NCBI RefSeq assembly: GCF_002205645.1
Contig: NZ_NIOF01000015.1
Location: 1-64,000, forward strand
Length of the DNA: 64,000 nucleotides
Direction of reading: 5' to 3'
Source of the DNA: Roseateles aquatilis
GTDB lineage: Bacteria > Pseudomonadota > Gammaproteobacteria > Burkholderiales > Burkholderiaceae_C
The notes below the pieces were generated by a model that did not search any database, was not told the DNA's origin, and was given only the letters and a program-made list of their open reading frames with translations. This document shows positions 46,783 to 57,624 of the stretch, one piece after another (positions within the stretch are counted from its first letter, which is position 1; every line of letters starts with the position of its first letter). The position numbers were made by a program, and so were the translations under genes.

Positions 46783-48660
46783 TTATTTCGCCTCGAGCGT
46801 TTCCCAGCGCGTCATCAGCGCCAGCAGTTCGTCGTCGATCTCGGCGGACCGGTTGGTCACCTCGGTGATGCGGCCGGCGCCCTGCTGGTACAGCTCGGTG
46901 CTGTTGAGCAGCGCCTGCAGGTGCTTCTGCTCGGTTTCGAGCGCGCCGATCTTCGCGGGGATCTCCTCCAGCTCGCGCTGCTCCTTGTAGCTGAGCTTGC
47001 GGCGGGCGGCCACGACAGGCGCCGCCTCGGGGGCGGGCGCCGGAGCCGGCGCGGCGGCGGGCGCGGGCGCCTGGCGGGCGCGCAGCTCGGCCGCGCGCTG
47101 TGACTGGATCAGCCAGTCCTCGATGTCGCCTTCGTACTCGCGCCACTTGCCGTCGCCCTCGCTGACGATGGTCGAGGTGACGACGTTGTCCAGGAAGCGT
47201 CGGTCATGGCTGACCAGGAACACGGTGCCGTCGTAATCGGCCAGCAGTTCCTCCAGCAGCTCCAGCGTCTCGATGTCCAGGTCGTTGGTCGGTTCGTCCA
47301 GCACCAGCACGTTGGCCGGACGCGCGAACAGGCGCGCCAGCAGCAGCCGGTTGCGCTCGCCGCCCGACAGGCTGGACACCGGGGATTCCGCGCGCGCTGG
47401 CGAGAACAGGAAATCGCTCAGGTAGCTCTTGACGTGCTTGCGCTGGTTGCCGATCTCGATCCATTCGCTGCCGGGGCTGATGGTGTCGGCCAGCGTGGCG
47501 CTCAGGTCGAGGGCGTCGCGCATCTGGTCGAAGTAGGCCACCGACATCTTCGTGCCCAGGCGCACCGCGCCGCTGTCCGGCGGCAGCTCGCCCAGGATCA
47601 TCTTCAGCAGCGTCGTCTTGCCGGCGCCGTTGGGGCCGATCAGGCCGACCTTGTCGCCGCGCAGGATGGTGCCGGTGAAGTCGTTGACGATGACGCGGTC
47701 GCCGAAGCGCTTGGAGACGTTCTCCAGCTCCGCCACGATCTTGCCGCTGGCGTCGCCGGTGGCCACGTCCAACCGCACCTTGCCCTGCACGTCGCGACGC
47801 GACTGGCGGTCGGCGCGCATCTCGTGCAGCCGCTGCACGCGGGCGACGGAGCGCGTCCGGCGCGCCTCGACACCCTTGCGGATCCAGATTTCCTCCTGTG
47901 CCAGCACCTTGTCGAAGCGGGCGTTGGCCAGCGCCTCGTTTTCCAGCTCATAGGCCTTGGCGGCCTGGAACGCGGCGAAGTTGCCGGGATAACCGCGCAG
48001 TTGGCCGCGGTCCAGCTCGACGATGCGGTTGGCGACGTTGTCCAGGAACGCGCGATCGTGGGTGATCAGCAGCAGCGAGCCCTTGAAGCCGTTGAGCAGT
48101 TCCTCCAGCCAGCGGATCGCGTCCAGGTCCAGGTGGTTGGTCGGCTCGTCCAGCAGCAGCACGTCGGGCTGCGCGACCAGCGCGCGCGCCAGCGCCACGC
48201 GCTTCTTCAGGCCGCCGGAGAGCTCGCCCACCAGGCGGCCGCCGTCCAGGCCCAGGCGGTGCAGGGTCTCGTCGACGCGCTGCTCCCAGTTCCAGGCGCC
48301 GATCTGCTCGATGCGCTCCTGCACCCAGCCCAGGTCGTCGTTCTCGTCGTGCGCCTCGTAGCGCTCGCGCAGGCTCTTGGCCTCGGCGACGCCCTCGCTG
48401 ACCACCTCGAAGATCGTCGCCTCGGGCCGCAGCTCGGGCTCCTGAGGGACATAGACGGTGGTCAGGCCCTTCTCGAGCTGCAACAGCCCGTCGTCGAGTT
48501 TCTCGATGCCGGCCAGGATCTTGAGCATCGACGACTTGCCGGTGCCGTTGCGGCCGATCAGCCCGACGCGGTCGCCGGTCTCGAGGGAAAAATTCGCGCT
48601 GTCCAGCAGTGGCACGTGGCCGAAGGCGAGATGGGCGTTGGAAAGGGATAGGACTGCCAT
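46783..48660 (-). CDS. uup: ABC-F ATPase, Uup-like
   Basis: A 625-residue ABC-F protein with two ATP-binding domains and no membrane part. Walker A motifs are GRNGTGKSS (about residue 37) and GPNGAGKTT (about 343); signature motifs are LSGGLKKRVALA and LSGGERNRLLLA. After a Pro/Ala-rich linker (about 530-560) there is a C-terminal coiled coil (KLSYKEQRELEEIPAKIGAL...) typical of Uup. ABC-F proteins act at the ribosome or, for Uup, in DNA repair and transposon stability. The linker before the coiled coil is low complexity. Confidence 0.88.
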   Translation of the reverse strand: MAVLSLSNAHLAFGHVPLLDSANFSLETGDRVGLIGRNGTGKSSMLKILAGIEKLDDGLLQLEKGLTTVYVPQEPELRPEATIFEVVSEGVAEAKSLRERYEAHDENDDLGWVQERIEQIGAWNWEQRVDETLHRLGLDGGRLVGELSGGLKKRVALARALVAQPDVLLLDEPTNHLDLDAIRWLEELLNGFKGSLLLITHDRAFLDNVANRIVELDRGQLRGYPGNFAAFQAAKAYELENEALANARFDKVLAQEEIWIRKGVEARRTRSVARVQRLHEMRADRQSRRDVQGKVRLDVATGDASGKIVAELENVSKRFGDRVIVNDFTGTILRGDKVGLIGPNGAGKTTLLKMILGELPPDSGAVRLGTKMSVAYFDQMRDALDLSATLADTISPGSEWIEIGNQRKHVKSYLSDFLFSPARAESPVSSLSGGERNRLLLARLFARPANVLVLDEPTNDLDIETLELLEELLADYDGTVFLVSHDRRFLDNVVTSTIVSEGDGKWREYEGDIEDWLIQSQRAAELRARQAPAPAAAPAPAPAPEAAPVVAARRKLSYKEQRELEEIPAKIGALETEQKHLQALLNSTELYQQGAGRITEVTNRSAEIDDELLALMTRWETLEAK

Positions 48661-48813
48661 CCGGCGATTGTCCCCGATGGGCGAGGCGGGCCCGTGACCG
48701 ACGCTCGATCACGGGGGACGTCCCGCGGGATCGACCTCGGCCGAGGCCTCCGCCCCGGACCGCCGCGCGTCGCGCGATGCGGGCCGCGGCGGGGCGCCAC
48801 CGCCCGGGCGCGC

Positions 48814-49689
48814 TCAGACCCAGACGCGGTAGGCCCAGAACGCCTCGTCGGCGGCGATGCGGCGGCACAGGTCCTCGGGGCTGAAGCCGCTGATGCGGCG
48901 CACCTCGCGGCACAGGTGCGCCTGGTCGGCATAGCCGTTGTCCTGGGCGAGCGCGCTCCAGATCACGGCGGCGTCGTCCTGCTCCAGGCGCCGCACCGCC
49001 CGGAAGGCGGCCTCGGCGCGGCTGATCAGGCGCAGCGCGCGCAGGCTCTGGCCGCTCCATTGCTTGATGCGACGCTCGGCCTGCCGGACGCTGCGGCCAT
49101 GGCCGGCGGCGACGGCGCGCAGCGCCAGGTGCTGCATCCAGCCGGCGTAACCGCGCGGCGGGCCGCCGCCTCCCGCCGCCACGCGGCCCCGCACCGCGCG
49201 CCAGCGCGGCAACAGGAAGTCCTCGAAGGTGCGCTGCGCCGCCTGCTCGTCGCGCGCGGCCAGCATGGCGGCGTCCAGCGCGCGCCAGTCCGGATCGTCG
49301 AAGACCGTCTGCGACAGCAACCGGTCCTTGAGCCCGCCGATGTCGACGCCGGTCAGCGCCAGCAGCGCCTCGGGGCGCATCGCCACCATGAAGCTACGCG
49401 CATCGGGCGAGCATTCGAAGCGCTTGGGACCACCTCGGGGCCCGGTGACCACGCTTGCCGGCAGCCAGTCGCCGACCGTGCCGTCCGGCGCGATCTCCCG
49501 CACGCGGCCGGCAAGCATCCAGCTCAGGCCGCACAACGGCGTCGCCGGGAACCAGCTGTTGCGCTGCGCCTCGGTCAGCGCGTCGGCGCCGGTCAGATCG
49601 CGCCACAGGTAGGCATAGACGCAACCGTCCAGCGCGAGCGACGGCACGCGCAGACGGGCGACGGTATCGGGATGCAGCGGGGCGTTCAT
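48814..49689 (-). CDS. AraC-family transcriptional regulator
   Basis: A 291-residue regulator. The C-terminal HTH pair (about 185-285) has GRSVRQAERRIKQWSGQSLRALRL and YADQAHLCREVRRISGFSP. The N-terminal domain binds an unknown ligand. The start is ATG 49687-49689 (MNAPLHPDT). It is divergent from the P450 gene, whose expression it may control. Confidence 0.87.
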   Translation of the reverse strand: MNAPLHPDTVARLRVPSLALDGCVYAYLWRDLTGADALTEAQRNSWFPATPLCGLSWMLAGRVREIAPDGTVGDWLPASVVTGPRGGPKRFECSPDARSFMVAMRPEALLALTGVDIGGLKDRLLSQTVFDDPDWRALDAAMLAARDEQAAQRTFEDFLLPRWRAVRGRVAAGGGGPPRGYAGWMQHLALRAVAAGHGRSVRQAERRIKQWSGQSLRALRLISRAEAAFRAVRRLEQDDAAVIWSALAQDNGYADQAHLCREVRRISGFSPEDLCRRIAADEAFWAYRVWV

Positions 49690-49801
49690 GGGGCGGCAGT
49701 CTAGAGGGCGGCGTCGCGCCACGACGCGACGACGGCGCAATCCCCCCGCGATGTCGCTTCGGTTCAAGACAGCGCACACTCCGCCGAGGAGCATTCGACC
49801 C

Positions 49802-51457
<1,656 letters not shown>

Positions 51458-51552
51458 ATCTTTTATTCGTGGACACCGCCCGCCTCGCTCCGTAGCGTGG
51501 CGGGCATGCGATCTTCACCTCAACGCGCGCGATCCGGCGGATGCCCTCGCGA

Positions 51553-51579
51553 CCGCACCGGCCGCACCGGCCGCACCGG
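51553..51579. repeat. nine-base microsatellite, 3 copies
   Basis: Three CCGCACCGG units in tandem between the convergent P450 and XRE-regulator genes. The rest of the gap (51458-51664) shows no other feature. Confidence 0.8.
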
Positions 51580-51664
51580 CCGCCCTGACCGCCTTGGCCG
51601 ACCCGACGGCCGACAGGGGACCCGGCGTCCGAGCGTCGGCCCGGGCCGGGGCGACGGCGCCGCT

Positions 51665-52231
51665 TCAGGCCAAGGTCTCGGCCAGCCGCACGAAACTCCC
51701 GTCGGACAGCTGGAATCGAACCCACCGCATCCGGCTCGACCAGATCGGCATGTCCTGCTCGACCGCGGCGCCGGTGTCGAACTCGATCGCGTCCGGACCG
51801 GGCTCGTACCAGCCAAGGTCGTCCAGCCGCGCCTCCTGGGCCACGATCTCCGGCGTCGCGTAGCGCCACAACGCGCGCCCCATCAGCGCGGCACGCGGCA
51901 GCCGGCAAAGGCTTTCCCTCGCGCGGGACATCGCCAGCAGCCGATGGCTCAGGTCGCAGATCAGGTGGACGGGCGCCGGCGTGCGCTCGACGAGCCGGCC
52001 GAGCTCGAAGTCCGCCGCGCTGTCCAGCCGCGCGGCCATCAGGCGGCGCAGCGCCTGCTGCTCGTCCAGCGACGGCGCGGCGCTGCCGGACTCCCAGCGC
52101 GAGACCGTCGTCTGGGAGACCTTCAGCTCCGCGGCGACCGCGCCCTGCTTGAGGCGGCGCAGCGTGCGCCACAGCCGCAGGCTGCGGCCGAGCTGGCGGG
52201 CATCACAGGACAGGAGCGGCGAATCGTTCAT
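51665..52231 (-). CDS. XRE-family transcriptional regulator
   Basis: A 188-residue regulator. The N-terminal HTH (about 12-70) contains LRLWRTLRRLKQGAVAAELKVSQTTVSRWESG. The C-terminal part (about 75-188) has no recognised domain and may bind a ligand. It starts 29 bases from the divergent MFS gene and is the obvious candidate regulator of it. Confidence 0.85.
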   Translation of the reverse strand: MNDSPLLSCDARQLGRSLRLWRTLRRLKQGAVAAELKVSQTTVSRWESGSAAPSLDEQQALRRLMAARLDSAADFELGRLVERTPAPVHLICDLSHRLLAMSRARESLCRLPRAALMGRALWRYATPEIVAQEARLDDLGWYEPGPDAIEFDTGAAVEQDMPIWSSRMRWVRFQLSDGSFVRLAETLA

Positions 52232-52260
52232 GACGGCACGGCTGCGGGGCGAGGTCGGAA

Positions 52261-53487
52261 GTGAGGATTCTCCTGTACTACCTCTGCGGCGTGTTCGCCG
52301 CGGCCCAATTGGGCAAGCTGGCGGCGCTATCGCCGTTGATGTCGCGCGAGCTGCACCTGGGGCTGGCGGCGATGGCCGCGTTGATCTCGCTGCTGGAAGT
52401 CTGCGGCGCGCTGCTGGGCGGCGTGGCGGGCCGCTGGCTGCCGCGCCTGGGCCTGCGGCGGGCGCTGTCGCTGGCGGTGCTGGCGCTCGCGACCGGCGCC
52501 GCCGCCGCGGCCTTCGCGCAGGACGTGAGGGCGCTGGCGGCCGCGCGACTGCTGGAGAGCCTGGGCTACCTCGCCATCGTCGTCGCGGCGCCGGTGCTGA
52601 TCGCCCGCGCCGCCGAGGGGCCCCGCCAGGCCGCGGCACTGGCGTTGTGGAGCACCTTCGTGCCGGTGGGCATGGCGCTCGGCGCCTGGGCCTACGCCAA
52701 CGCGGCAGGCCTGGCCGGCTGGCGGCCGGCGCAAGCGCTGAGCGTGGTCGGCGGCGTGCTGCTGTGGATCGGCTTGCGCCGACTGCCTTCGGACACGCGG
52801 AGCGCGTCGGTGGACCAGGGACGTCCGCCCGGCCGGACGGGACTGCTGCTGTGGGCGTTGGTCGCGGCCTTCGGCGCCTACGCGATCGCCGAGGTCGGGC
52901 TGCTCGCGCTGCTGCCGAGCCTGCTCACGCAGGGCGGCATGCCCTTGGCGACGGCCGGCAGCTGGACGGCCATCGCGGCGCTGGCGAACGTGCCGGCCAG
53001 CGCGGTCGGCGCCTGGCTGCTGCGACGGCACGGCGCGCTGTCGCCGACGATCGCGGTGGGCATGACGCTGTCGCTGCTGCTGTCCGGCCTGCTGTTCCTG
53101 GCGGTGATGCGCGACGGCGGCGCCGCGACGATGCAGGCGCCGCTGGCGGTCGCGATCAACGCCGCGTCGGGTGTCTTCCCTTGCCTGGTCTTCGCGCTGC
53201 TGCCGCTGGCGGCGGGCACGCCGGAGCGGCTCGCGCTCGCCAGCGGCCGGCTGACGCAGTTCGGTGCCTCCGGCGCATTGATCGGACCGCCGCTGGTGGG
53301 CGCGGTCGTCGAGCGCTGGGGATGGAGCGCCGCCGGCGGCCTCTGCCTGGTGCTGTCGGCGCTGGCGGTGCCGCTGGCGCTGCTGGCCTGGCGACGCCTG
53401 GCGCCCAGGGCGCACGCGGGAGTCGCCACGCCGACCACCGCCCGCGGCGTCGCCACGCCAGCGTCAATCGTCCGACGAGAACCCTGA
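52261..53487 (+). CDS. major facilitator superfamily transporter
   Basis: A 408-residue inner-membrane protein with about twelve hydrophobic helices, Ala/Leu/Gly-rich. The start is a GTG (52261), with GAGGTCGG upstream. A cytoplasmic loop with RLPSDTRSASVDQG lies between the halves. Its substrate is unknown; pairing with the XRE regulator suggests an inducible efflux pump. The 3' end overlaps the convergent Bug-type gene by 24 bases. Confidence 0.88.
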   Translation: MRILLYYLCGVFAAAQLGKLAALSPLMSRELHLGLAAMAALISLLEVCGALLGGVAGRWLPRLGLRRALSLAVLALATGAAAAAFAQDVRALAAARLLESLGYLAIVVAAPVLIARAAEGPRQAAALALWSTFVPVGMALGAWAYANAAGLAGWRPAQALSVVGGVLLWIGLRRLPSDTRSASVDQGRPPGRTGLLLWALVAAFGAYAIAEVGLLALLPSLLTQGGMPLATAGSWTAIAALANVPASAVGAWLLRRHGALSPTIAVGMTLSLLLSGLLFLAVMRDGGAATMQAPLAVAINAASGVFPCLVFALLPLAAGTPERLALASGRLTQFGASGALIGPPLVGAVVERWGWSAAGGLCLVLSALAVPLALLAWRRLAPRAHAGVATPTTARGVATPASIVRREP

Positions 53488-54492
53488 CGCCTGCACGATC
53501 GGCCCCCACTGGATCCGCTCGGCGGCCAGGCGCCGGGCGTAGTCCGCCGGGGCCATCGCCAGCGGCTCGAAGCCCAGCTTCGCCAGCCCCTCCACGACCT
53601 GCTTCTCGCGCAGCGCGACGCGGACCAGGTCGGCCATCTTGTCGACGACGGCGGCCGGTGTCTTCGGGGGCAGGAACAGGCCGTAACTCTCGACGCCGAT
53701 GATGCCCTTGAAGCCTTGCTCGCCGAAGGTCGGCACCTCCGGCGCGAAGCGCGAGCGCTCGTGATCGGTGACGCCGAGGATGCGCACGCGGCCGCCCACC
53801 AGATGCGGCAGGAAATCGCCGAGGATGAAGCAGCCCGACGCGATCTGGCCGCCCATCAGGTCCTGCAGGCCGGGCGCCGCGCCGCGGTAGGGCACGTGCG
53901 TCAGCGTGATGCCGGCGGCGCGCTTGAACTGGTCGCCGAGGAAATGCGGCATCGCGCCGGCGGCCGGCGTCGCATAGGCGGACTGGTCCGGATGCGCCTT
54001 GGCCCAGGCGACGAAATCGCCCAGCGTCTTCACCGTCGCCGGCACCATCGGCCCGACGCCGAAGCCGCAGGTCGCGTTGGCGATCGGCGAGACGGGGATC
54101 GCGTCGCTGTCGGCCTTGTAGGCGAGCTTGCGATAGACATGCGGATAGATGGTGAACATCGACGACGGACTCATCAACAGCGTGCCGCCGTCGGCGGGCG
54201 CGTCCTTGAGCGCCACGATCGCGAGACGGCCGCCGGCGCCCACGCGCTGCTCCACCAGCACCGTCTCCGCCAGCCGGCCCCGCCAGGCCTCGGCGACGCG
54301 GCGCGCGCTGACGTCCACCGATCCGCCGGCGGGAAAGCCCACCAGGATGCGCGGCATCGCCGCCGCCTGCGCGCGCAGCGGGCCGGCCGCGCCCGCCAGC
54401 GCGGCGCCGAGCCAGGCGCCGGCCTGCCGCCGGGTCAATCCGGGACCCGGATGGTCCGCGCCGTGGCGCCCGCTGTGATCGTCGTCCTTCAT
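53464..54492 (-). CDS. Bug-type (tripartite tricarboxylate) binding protein
   Basis: A 342-residue extracytoplasmic solute-binding protein of the TctC/Bug family. A signal peptide with a twin-arginine start (LTRRQAGAWLG) might direct Tat export. The mature protein has VGFPAGGSVDVSARRVAEAW, VEQRVGAGGRLAIVALKDAPADG, SMFTIYPHVYRKL and HVPYRGAAPGLQDLMGGQI. No TctA/TctB membrane genes are adjacent, as is common for the many orphan Bug proteins of Burkholderiales. Confidence 0.9.
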   Translation of the reverse strand: MKDDDHSGRHGADHPGPGLTRRQAGAWLGAALAGAAGPLRAQAAAMPRILVGFPAGGSVDVSARRVAEAWRGRLAETVLVEQRVGAGGRLAIVALKDAPADGGTLLMSPSSMFTIYPHVYRKLAYKADSDAIPVSPIANATCGFGVGPMVPATVKTLGDFVAWAKAHPDQSAYATPAAGAMPHFLGDQFKRAAGITLTHVPYRGAAPGLQDLMGGQIASGCFILGDFLPHLVGGRVRILGVTDHERSRFAPEVPTFGEQGFKGIIGVESYGLFLPPKTPAAVVDKMADLVRVALREKQVVEGLAKLGFEPLAMAPADYARRLAAERIQWGPIVQASGFSSDD

Positions 54493-54618
54493 CGCCTGTC
54501 TCCTGGTTGTGCGCGCCTGTGCCGGCGCTGTCGATGATTCGTCGGGTCGTCGATTCGGACCCCCACGCGGTCGCGTCGTCGCCGCGCCGTGGTGCCGCCT
54601 TGCTGTCGTGCCGTCCGT

Positions 54619-55155
54619 CTACTTCGATTCTTCAAGCGCCGCGGCCGCGGCGGCCGCGACCGTCGCCAACCGCTCCAGATCGGCCTTCAACCGCGCGGCG
54701 TGGTCGCCCATGCCGCGCATCAATCCCTGGTCGTGATCGCGCACGCGGCGTTCCAGCAGCGCGAGCTTCCGTTTCCCCGTCGCCGTGAGATGCAGCCCCC
54801 AGCGCCGCGCATCCTCGGCGTCATCGCGGCGTTCGGCCCATCCGCGGTCGGTCAGCCAGTCCGTCAATCTCAGCGCGCCGCTGCGATGCAGGCCCATCGC
54901 CTGCGCCAGCAACCCTTGCCGCATGCCCGGGTTGCGGCCCACCAGCACCAGCGCGGCGAAGCGCTGCGGGCTGACGTCCAGATCCGCGGTGGCCCGATAG
55001 AAATCCAGGTACAGCGCGTTCTGCGCGCGTCGCAGCGCATAACCCAGCAGTTCGTCCAGGACGCCGTAATCGAGGCCCGGGACGGGGAGCAACGGCGCCT
55101 CGGGCGGCTCCGGCACGGTCTTCGAAACGGTGGAACGGCGGATGGCACGGCTCAT
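54619..55155 (-). CDS. MarR-family transcriptional regulator
   Basis: A 178-residue winged-helix regulator. The DNA-binding part spans about residues 55-130 (SPQRFAALVLVGRNPGMRQG, LLAQAMGLHRSGALRLTDWL, TDRGWAERRDDAEDARRWGLHLTATGKR). The ATG at 55153-55155 is used; an in-frame TTG at 55186-55188 also exists. It is divergent from an FAD monooxygenase that it may control. Confidence 0.88.
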   Translation of the reverse strand: MSRAIRRSTVSKTVPEPPEAPLLPVPGLDYGVLDELLGYALRRAQNALYLDFYRATADLDVSPQRFAALVLVGRNPGMRQGLLAQAMGLHRSGALRLTDWLTDRGWAERRDDAEDARRWGLHLTATGKRKLALLERRVRDHDQGLMRGMGDHAARLKADLERLATVAAAAAAALEESK

Positions 55156-55174
55156 CGGATCGAGCTTAGGTAAT

Positions 55175-55189
55175 GTTGCATAGCGCAAC
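55175..55189. promoter_or_regulatory. candidate MarR operator
   Basis: An inverted repeat GTTGC-ATAGC-GCAAC lies in the 144-base gap between the MarR gene and the FAD monooxygenase, 20 bases upstream of the regulator start. Size and place suit a MarR dimer site; the arms are short. Confidence 0.4.
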
Positions 55190-55299
55190 TATCTCGCTTT
55201 CCCTGAGCCGGCCGCGAGCGCCGCGGGTGCAAGATCGGCATCCCCGGCGACGGACCGGATTTCCCTGACGCATCCCCCGGCGGGATGCTGGAGACGCTC

Positions 55300-56556
55300 A
55301 TGGCCCTGGACATCCTGATCGCCGGCGGCGGCATCGGCGGCCTGGCCGCCGCGCTGGCGCTGCATCGCGACGGACACCGCGTGACGATCTGCGAGGCGAC
55401 CGCCGAGCTCAAGCCGCTGGGCGTGGGCATCAACCTGCTGCCGCACGCGGTGGCGGTGCTCGACGACCTGGGCCTGCTGCCCGCGCTGCAGGCGATGGCC
55501 GTGCCGACCTCGGCGCTGGTCTTCGCCAGCCGCCACGGGCAGACGATCTACGAGGACATCCGCGGCCTGGCCGGCGGCTACAGCCACCCGCAGTTCAGCG
55601 TGCATCGTGGCGAGCTGCAACTGATGCTGTGGCGCGAGGCCGTCGCCCATCTCGGCGCGGACCGCGTGATCGCCGGGGAACGCATCACGGGCGCGCGGCT
55701 GGACGGGGATCAGGTCGTCGCGCGATTGGTCGATGCCCAGGGCCGACCGCTGGAGCGCCGCGCGGGCGTGTTGATCGCCGCCGACGGCATCCACTCGGCG
55801 ATCCGCCGTCAGTTCTATCCGGACGAAGGTCCGCCGCGCTGGAACGGGATGATGATGTGGCGCGGCACCTCGCTCGCGCCGCCCTTCCTGGACGGGCGCA
55901 CGATGGTGCAGGCCGGCCACCGGCGCGCGAAGTTCGTCGTCTACCCGATCGCGCCGCCGCGTCCGGACGGCCTGCAGCTGATCAACTGGATCTGCGACCG
56001 GCGTTTGCGCGAAGACGGCCTGGGCGGCGGCCTGACCGCGCCGGGGCGCGAGGACTGGAACAAGCCCGGCTCGATCGACGATCTGCTGCCGACCTTCGGC
56101 GGCTGGCGTTTCCCGTGGCTGGACGTGCCGGCGGTGATCCAGGGCGCGACGCAATTGCTGGAATGGCCGATGGTGGACCGCGACCCGTTGCCGCGCTGGC
56201 GCCACGGCCGCATCACGCTGCTCGGCGACGCCGCGCATCCGATGTATCCGATCGGCTCCAACGGCGCGACGCAAGCCATCCTGGACGCGACCGCCATCGC
56301 CAAGGCGCTGCGCGAGGAACACCGTGTCGAGACCGCGCTGGCCCACTACGAGGCCGAGCGCCGACCGATGTGCGCGCGCATCGTGGAGCTCAACCGGCAG
56401 GAAGGGCTCGACTACATCCTCGACATGGTCGAGGACCGCGCGCCCGACGGCTTCGAGCGGCTGGAGGACGTGATCGATCCGGCGGAGGTAGAGGCCTTCG
56501 TCAAGCGCTACAAGGCGGCGGCGGGGCATCGGCAGACGCCGGCGGCGACGACGTAG
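55300..56556 (+). CDS. FAD-dependent monooxygenase
   Basis: A 418-residue flavoprotein of the p-hydroxybenzoate-hydroxylase fold. The FAD fingerprint is IAGGGIGGLAAALALHRDGH (about residues 6-25), the middle motif DG appears in VLIAADGIHSAIR, and the second FAD motif is LLGDAAHPMYPIGSNGATQA. The start is ATG 55300, with GGAG 7 bases upstream; an ATG at 55285 is less well placed. The substrate is unknown. Next to a divergent MarR regulator. Confidence 0.92.
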   Translation: MALDILIAGGGIGGLAAALALHRDGHRVTICEATAELKPLGVGINLLPHAVAVLDDLGLLPALQAMAVPTSALVFASRHGQTIYEDIRGLAGGYSHPQFSVHRGELQLMLWREAVAHLGADRVIAGERITGARLDGDQVVARLVDAQGRPLERRAGVLIAADGIHSAIRRQFYPDEGPPRWNGMMMWRGTSLAPPFLDGRTMVQAGHRRAKFVVYPIAPPRPDGLQLINWICDRRLREDGLGGGLTAPGREDWNKPGSIDDLLPTFGGWRFPWLDVPAVIQGATQLLEWPMVDRDPLPRWRHGRITLLGDAAHPMYPIGSNGATQAILDATAIAKALREEHRVETALAHYEAERRPMCARIVELNRQEGLDYILDMVEDRAPDGFERLEDVIDPAEVEAFVKRYKAAAGHRQTPAATT

Positions 56557-56755
56557 CCGGCCCGTGCCGCCTGCGGCATCACGAAGGTGCCGCAGCTCGT
56601 GACAACTTAGGATGCCGGGCGGCGCTCCTCATTCCAGTAGCTGCTTGTCAGCGATCGGGGAGTTTCGCCACCACTTGCGCCAATTCAAGTGAAAGACGCA
56701 GCGCGACGCCGTGAGAAGAATGGCGGCTTCATTCTCAAAGAGACTGGAGCAGTGA

Positions 56756-57178
56756 ATGGCCTACGTCTTGCAAGCACCGGCTATGACTCGAAGCCCTCGT
56801 CGCCCGATTGCCACCGACCTCAACCGCCTGAACTCGCGACTTCGTGAGCTCGAGCAGTTGCCCCCGAACTGGGACGACGAAGGCGGTGCCTCGATCGCGC
56901 GACAAGCACTGGACGCGACGCGCCATTTGCTGAAAGTCCGCCCTCGTCTGAGGGCCGCCTACAAACTCTTCCCGACCCGAATCGGCGGTCTGCTGGTCGA
57001 GTTCATCGTCAACGGATGGGACCTGTCCGTGGAGTTCGGACCGGACGGCGGCATTGAACTGTTCGGTTTCGAGGTCGATGGTGACCGCGAGCTGCTGCCT
57101 CGGCAGTTCACGCAGTTGGGCTCGGAGTTTCTGGAGGCGTTCGACAAGGCAAGTGGCGGGAAATGGCAGTCCGATTGA
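56756..57178 (+). CDS. unknown protein, first gene of a two-gene islet
   Basis: A 140-residue protein that I do not recognise. Near the N-terminus it has RELEQLPPNWDDEGG, a pattern seen in scattered accessory proteins with an NWD core. The middle is beta-like (LFPTRIGGLLVEFIV, LSVEFGPDGGIELFGFEVD). No signal or membrane helix is seen. ATG 56756 has GGAG upstream. It overlaps the next gene by 16 bases. Base composition is visibly less GC-rich than its neighbours, which suggests transfer. Confidence 0.65.
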   Translation: MAYVLQAPAMTRSPRRPIATDLNRLNSRLRELEQLPPNWDDEGGASIARQALDATRHLLKVRPRLRAAYKLFPTRIGGLLVEFIVNGWDLSVEFGPDGGIELFGFEVDGDRELLPRQFTQLGSEFLEAFDKASGGKWQSD

Positions 57179-57567
57179 ACAACGGGGACGAGGTGTTGTT
57201 CCGCCAGATTCACCCCGACTCCCTTCAGTCCGGCGAGCCCGGCAGCGATCGTTTCCGGCCCTCGGAGGCTGACTGCGACATGATGTCGGTCGACCGTTCT
57301 TCGCTCACGACGGCCGCCGCGGCGCATCGGCTGTATACCACCGTCGGCAAGAGATCCGCTGCGGTTTTCGGGTTGAGCGTTTCCGAGTTCGCGGCACAGG
57401 CGATCCCGTGCATGGCGGACCCGGTGATGAACGATCCGCAGCTACCCGACAACCCGGCCCATGCCTTGGCGGACTTCTCCGCACACGACATGAAACAGCA
57501 GAAGGTGGTGGCGAAGAAGTTGAAGCGCTACGCGCTGAGCCGAGGCTGTCTGTTCAAGACGTCTTGA
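57163..57567 (+). CDS. unknown protein, second gene of a two-gene islet
   Basis: A 134-residue protein overlapping the preceding gene. It has FRQIHPDSL near the start, MSVDRSSLTTAAAAHRLYT in the middle, and a late PDNPAHALADFSAH followed by a basic tail (QKVVAKKLKRYALSRGC). This looks like a soluble partner protein. No function is known to me. Its position suggests the two products work together. Confidence 0.65.
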   Translation: MAVRLNNGDEVLFRQIHPDSLQSGEPGSDRFRPSEADCDMMSVDRSSLTTAAAAHRLYTTVGKRSAAVFGLSVSEFAAQAIPCMADPVMNDPQLPDNPAHALADFSAHDMKQQKVVAKKLKRYALSRGCLFKTS

Positions 57568-57624
57568 GCTACTTGAGGGCTCCTTGCGTTTCTGGCGTTG
57601 CCGCGAGGGTCGAACACCCTCAGG

